Shown in pieces: positions 5,775 through 6,797 of a stretch of DNA of 6,797 nucleotides (its first letter is position 1; the number at the start of each line of letters is the position of its first letter). This DNA comes from Bacteroidales bacterium UBA2764. Lineage in GTDB: Bacteria > Bacteroidota > Bacteroidia > Bacteroidales > Paludibacteraceae. Location: contig DEIW01000109.1 of assembly GCA_002352705.1 (NCBI GenBank), positions 1 to 6,797 on the forward strand, written 5' to 3'. The position numbers and the translations under genes are program-made. Under the pieces are notes generated by a model. The model had not been told where the DNA came from. It searched no databases and saw only the letters and a list, made by a program, of their open reading frames with translations.

Positions 5775-6074
5775 TTGTATTTCAAAAAGGCTGATAAAAC
5801 CGGTCATCATAAAGACCTGACGAATATCGGCATTGATAGAACGAACGATAACTTTTGAGCCGTTAGCAGCTGCTTCCTTGCGGATAGAAAGGAAAATCCG
5901 CAGACCGGAAGAAGAAATATATTCCAATTGCGAGCAATCCAGAATAATCTCTTTGTTCCGAGCTTCTAACAAAGGTTTAACCGCTTCTGTAGTAGGAACT
6001 GCAGCAGCGGTGTCCAAACGACCGATAAAGGAAGCAACAATTTGGTTGCCATGTTCTTGAATTTTAGTGTCCAT
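5772..6074 (-). CDS. STAS-domain anti-sigma factor antagonist-like protein
   Basis: The 100-aa protein is a single STAS domain of the SpoIIAA/RsbV type. It begins with the usual short strand and 'FIGRLDTAAA' (residues 16-25), equivalent to the 'l.G.lD..ta' segment. Then comes 'EIILDCSQLEYISSSGLRIF' (42-61), the core strand and phosphorylation loop. Aligned with D-S-[ST]-G of SpoIIAA/RsbV, the loop reads S54-S55-S56-G57, with Ser55 the best phosphoacceptor candidate and Ser56 the alternative. In the family, an RsbW-type kinase phosphorylates this serine and a PP2C phosphatase removes the phosphate; the unmodified form binds and sequesters its partner. Both opposing activities are encoded together in the gene just upstream, 29 nt away, so this is almost certainly their substrate. 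The downstream target is unknown. The ATG at 6074 gives the standard domain length, and the gene overlaps the next start codon by one base. Confidence 0.9.
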   Translation of the reverse strand: MDTKIQEHGNQIVASFIGRLDTAAAVPTTEAVKPLLEARNKEIILDCSQLEYISSSGLRIFLSIRKEAAANGSKVIVRSINADIRQVFMMTGFISLFEIQ

Positions 6075-6103
6075 ATTATGTACTATTTATTTTGCATTGA
6101 GTT

Positions 6104-6797
6104 TCAAGCCGGGTCAATCGGGATATTTTTGACAAGGGTAAGGATGTTTTTATCTTCCACCCTCTCGTACCGGATTTCGTCCATGAGTTGGCGTACCAAG
6201 TGAATACCAAGCCCACCGATATTCCGTTCCTCCGCGGGCAAGGAGATATCCGCCTCCTCCTTACGAGTGGGATCAAAAGGAATACCGCTATCCGAGATTG
6301 TGAAGATCAGTTGCTTGCCGTCAGGTGTGACATTCTCCAGATATTCGACAAATACTTTACCGTCATTTCTACCGGGATAAGCATACAGCATCACATTGCT
6401 GACAGCCTCCTCAAGAGCGAGGTTGATAGGCATATTCAGTTTCTGAGGAACGTTTAGCCCTTCCACCCATTCCGCCAAAGTTGGTATTTGCTGGATGTCA
6501 TTCCTCATGATAATAGCAGGAATCTGGTATCTGATAGCCAGCATTGTCAGGTCATCGCTCTGCGGTGCATTGCCGACAAATCGCTTCACTTCCGCTTCCA
6601 TATGCTCTACTATCTCTTGCGGTCTGAGTCCGGCGAACAAAGGCAGGAAACCGAGCATGCGTTGTTCTCCGAACTGAGCATTCTCAGCGTTCTCCGCCTC
6701 GGTAAGCCCGTCCGTATAGAGGAAAAGCAAATCTCCCCGTTGGAGCTGTGTCTGCTGCGCTACATATTCAAATCCGGCCAATACGCCTATCGGCAGG
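6104..6797 (-). CDS. SpoIIE/PP2C phosphatase fused to an RsbW-like ATPase (C-terminal 230 codons; 5' end outside the window)
   Basis: The frame stays open to the right edge (LPIGVLAGFEY at the first visible codons), so the TTG at 6781 is not a start. Visible residues 1-90 are the end of a SpoIIE-type PP2C domain: 'GDLLFLYTDGLTEAENAENA' (21-40) with metal-binding Asp29, 'QFGEQRML' (41-48), and 'QSDDLTMLAI' (79-88) with the final metal-binding Asp pair. Residues 95-225 are a GHKL ATPase of the anti-sigma kinase type: N-box 'LALEEAVSNVMLYAYP' (126-141; Glu130, Asn134), G1 box 'ISDSGIPFDP' (167-176; Asp169), and G2 box 'GGLGIHLVRQLMDEIRY' (194-210). One polypeptide thus carries both the Ser/Thr phosphatase and the kinase expected to act on the STAS protein encoded 29 nt downstream. 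Bacteroidetes homologues usually have sensory or membrane regions at the N-terminus, but here that part lies outside the window. Confidence 0.9.
   Translation of the reverse strand, partial: LPIGVLAGFEYVAQQTQLQRGDLLFLYTDGLTEAENAENAQFGEQRMLGFLPLFAGLRPQEIVEHMEAEVKRFVGNAPQSDDLTMLAIRYQIPAIIMRNDIQQIPTLAEWVEGLNVPQKLNMPINLALEEAVSNVMLYAYPGRNDGKVFVEYLENVTPDGKQLIFTISDSGIPFDPTRKEEADISLPAEERNIGGLGIHLVRQLMDEIRYERVEDKNILTLVKNIPIDPA

Noticed and set aside
4747..5820. Long plus-strand open frames (181 aa at 4747-5292 and 170 aa at 5308-5820) opposite the synthetase gene
   Set aside because: Both are antisense shadows of a gene with full RelA/SpoT motifs. Their products show no recognisable family or sensible domain pattern, and the strand is otherwise empty of genes.
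6779..6781. TTG as a possible start of the SpoIIE-type protein
   Set aside because: The frame continues to the window edge with conserved PP2C residues (LPIGVLAGFEY), and an isolated half PP2C domain would not fold. It is an internal leucine codon.
1..6797. CRISPR arrays, insertion sequences, tRNA or rRNA genes
   Set aside because: No regularly spaced repeats, transposase motifs, terminal inverted repeats or tRNA/rRNA signatures were seen on either strand; coding genes fill nearly all of the window.

Overview
The window looks like a Bacteroidales chromosome (Bacteroides, Prevotella, Muribaculaceae or a relative). Three things point there: a near-perfect Bacteroidetes-type -7 promoter element (TACCTTTGC, matching TAnnTTTG), a secreted DUF4874/DUF4832-type protein whose C-terminal tail resembles those of many Bacteroidales secreted proteins, and the absence of strong Shine-Dalgarno sequences before tightly packed genes. 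The genus cannot be settled from the sequence alone.

All nine genes lie on the minus strand, so transcription runs from right to left. From about 6797 down to 344 there are eight genes with gaps of 29 nt or less, two overlapping junctions (TAATG at 5770-5774, ATGA at 2684-2687) and no recognisable internal promoter. They read as one operon whose 5' end lies beyond the right edge. In order of transcription they are: (1) the C-terminal part of a SpoIIE/PP2C phosphatase fused to an RsbW-like histidine-kinase-type ATPase; (2) a STAS anti-anti-sigma protein; (3) a RelA/SpoT-type (p)ppGpp synthetase-domain protein with no HD, TGS or ACT domain; (4) an APH/choline-kinase-fold phosphotransferase resembling the TIGR02172 family; (5) a stand-alone SpoT/MESH1-like HD hydrolase; (6) a cytidylate-kinase-like P-loop protein; (7) a tyrosine/lipid-phosphatase-like protein with a CX5R loop; (8) an exported DUF4874/DUF4832-type protein. 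A nested inverted repeat followed by a short T run (281-345) overlaps the last stop codon and is the likely terminator.

From 165 to 343 is a non-coding region holding that terminator, a clear promoter and a leader hairpin. They precede the first 54 codons of a VTC-domain (polyphosphate polymerase-like) gene, which runs off the left edge.

The most interesting reading is that the operon joins a partner-switching phospho-relay (genes 1-2) to a split alarmone cycle (synthetase gene 3, hydrolase gene 5), with small-molecule kinases and a phosphatase of unknown substrate around them. Bacteroidetes are not known to carry a sigma-B/sigma-F type factor, so the STAS output may be something other than a sigma factor. 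The synthetase, whose start codon overlaps the STAS stop codon, is an obvious candidate. That link is inference; the individual family assignments are well supported by visible motifs.
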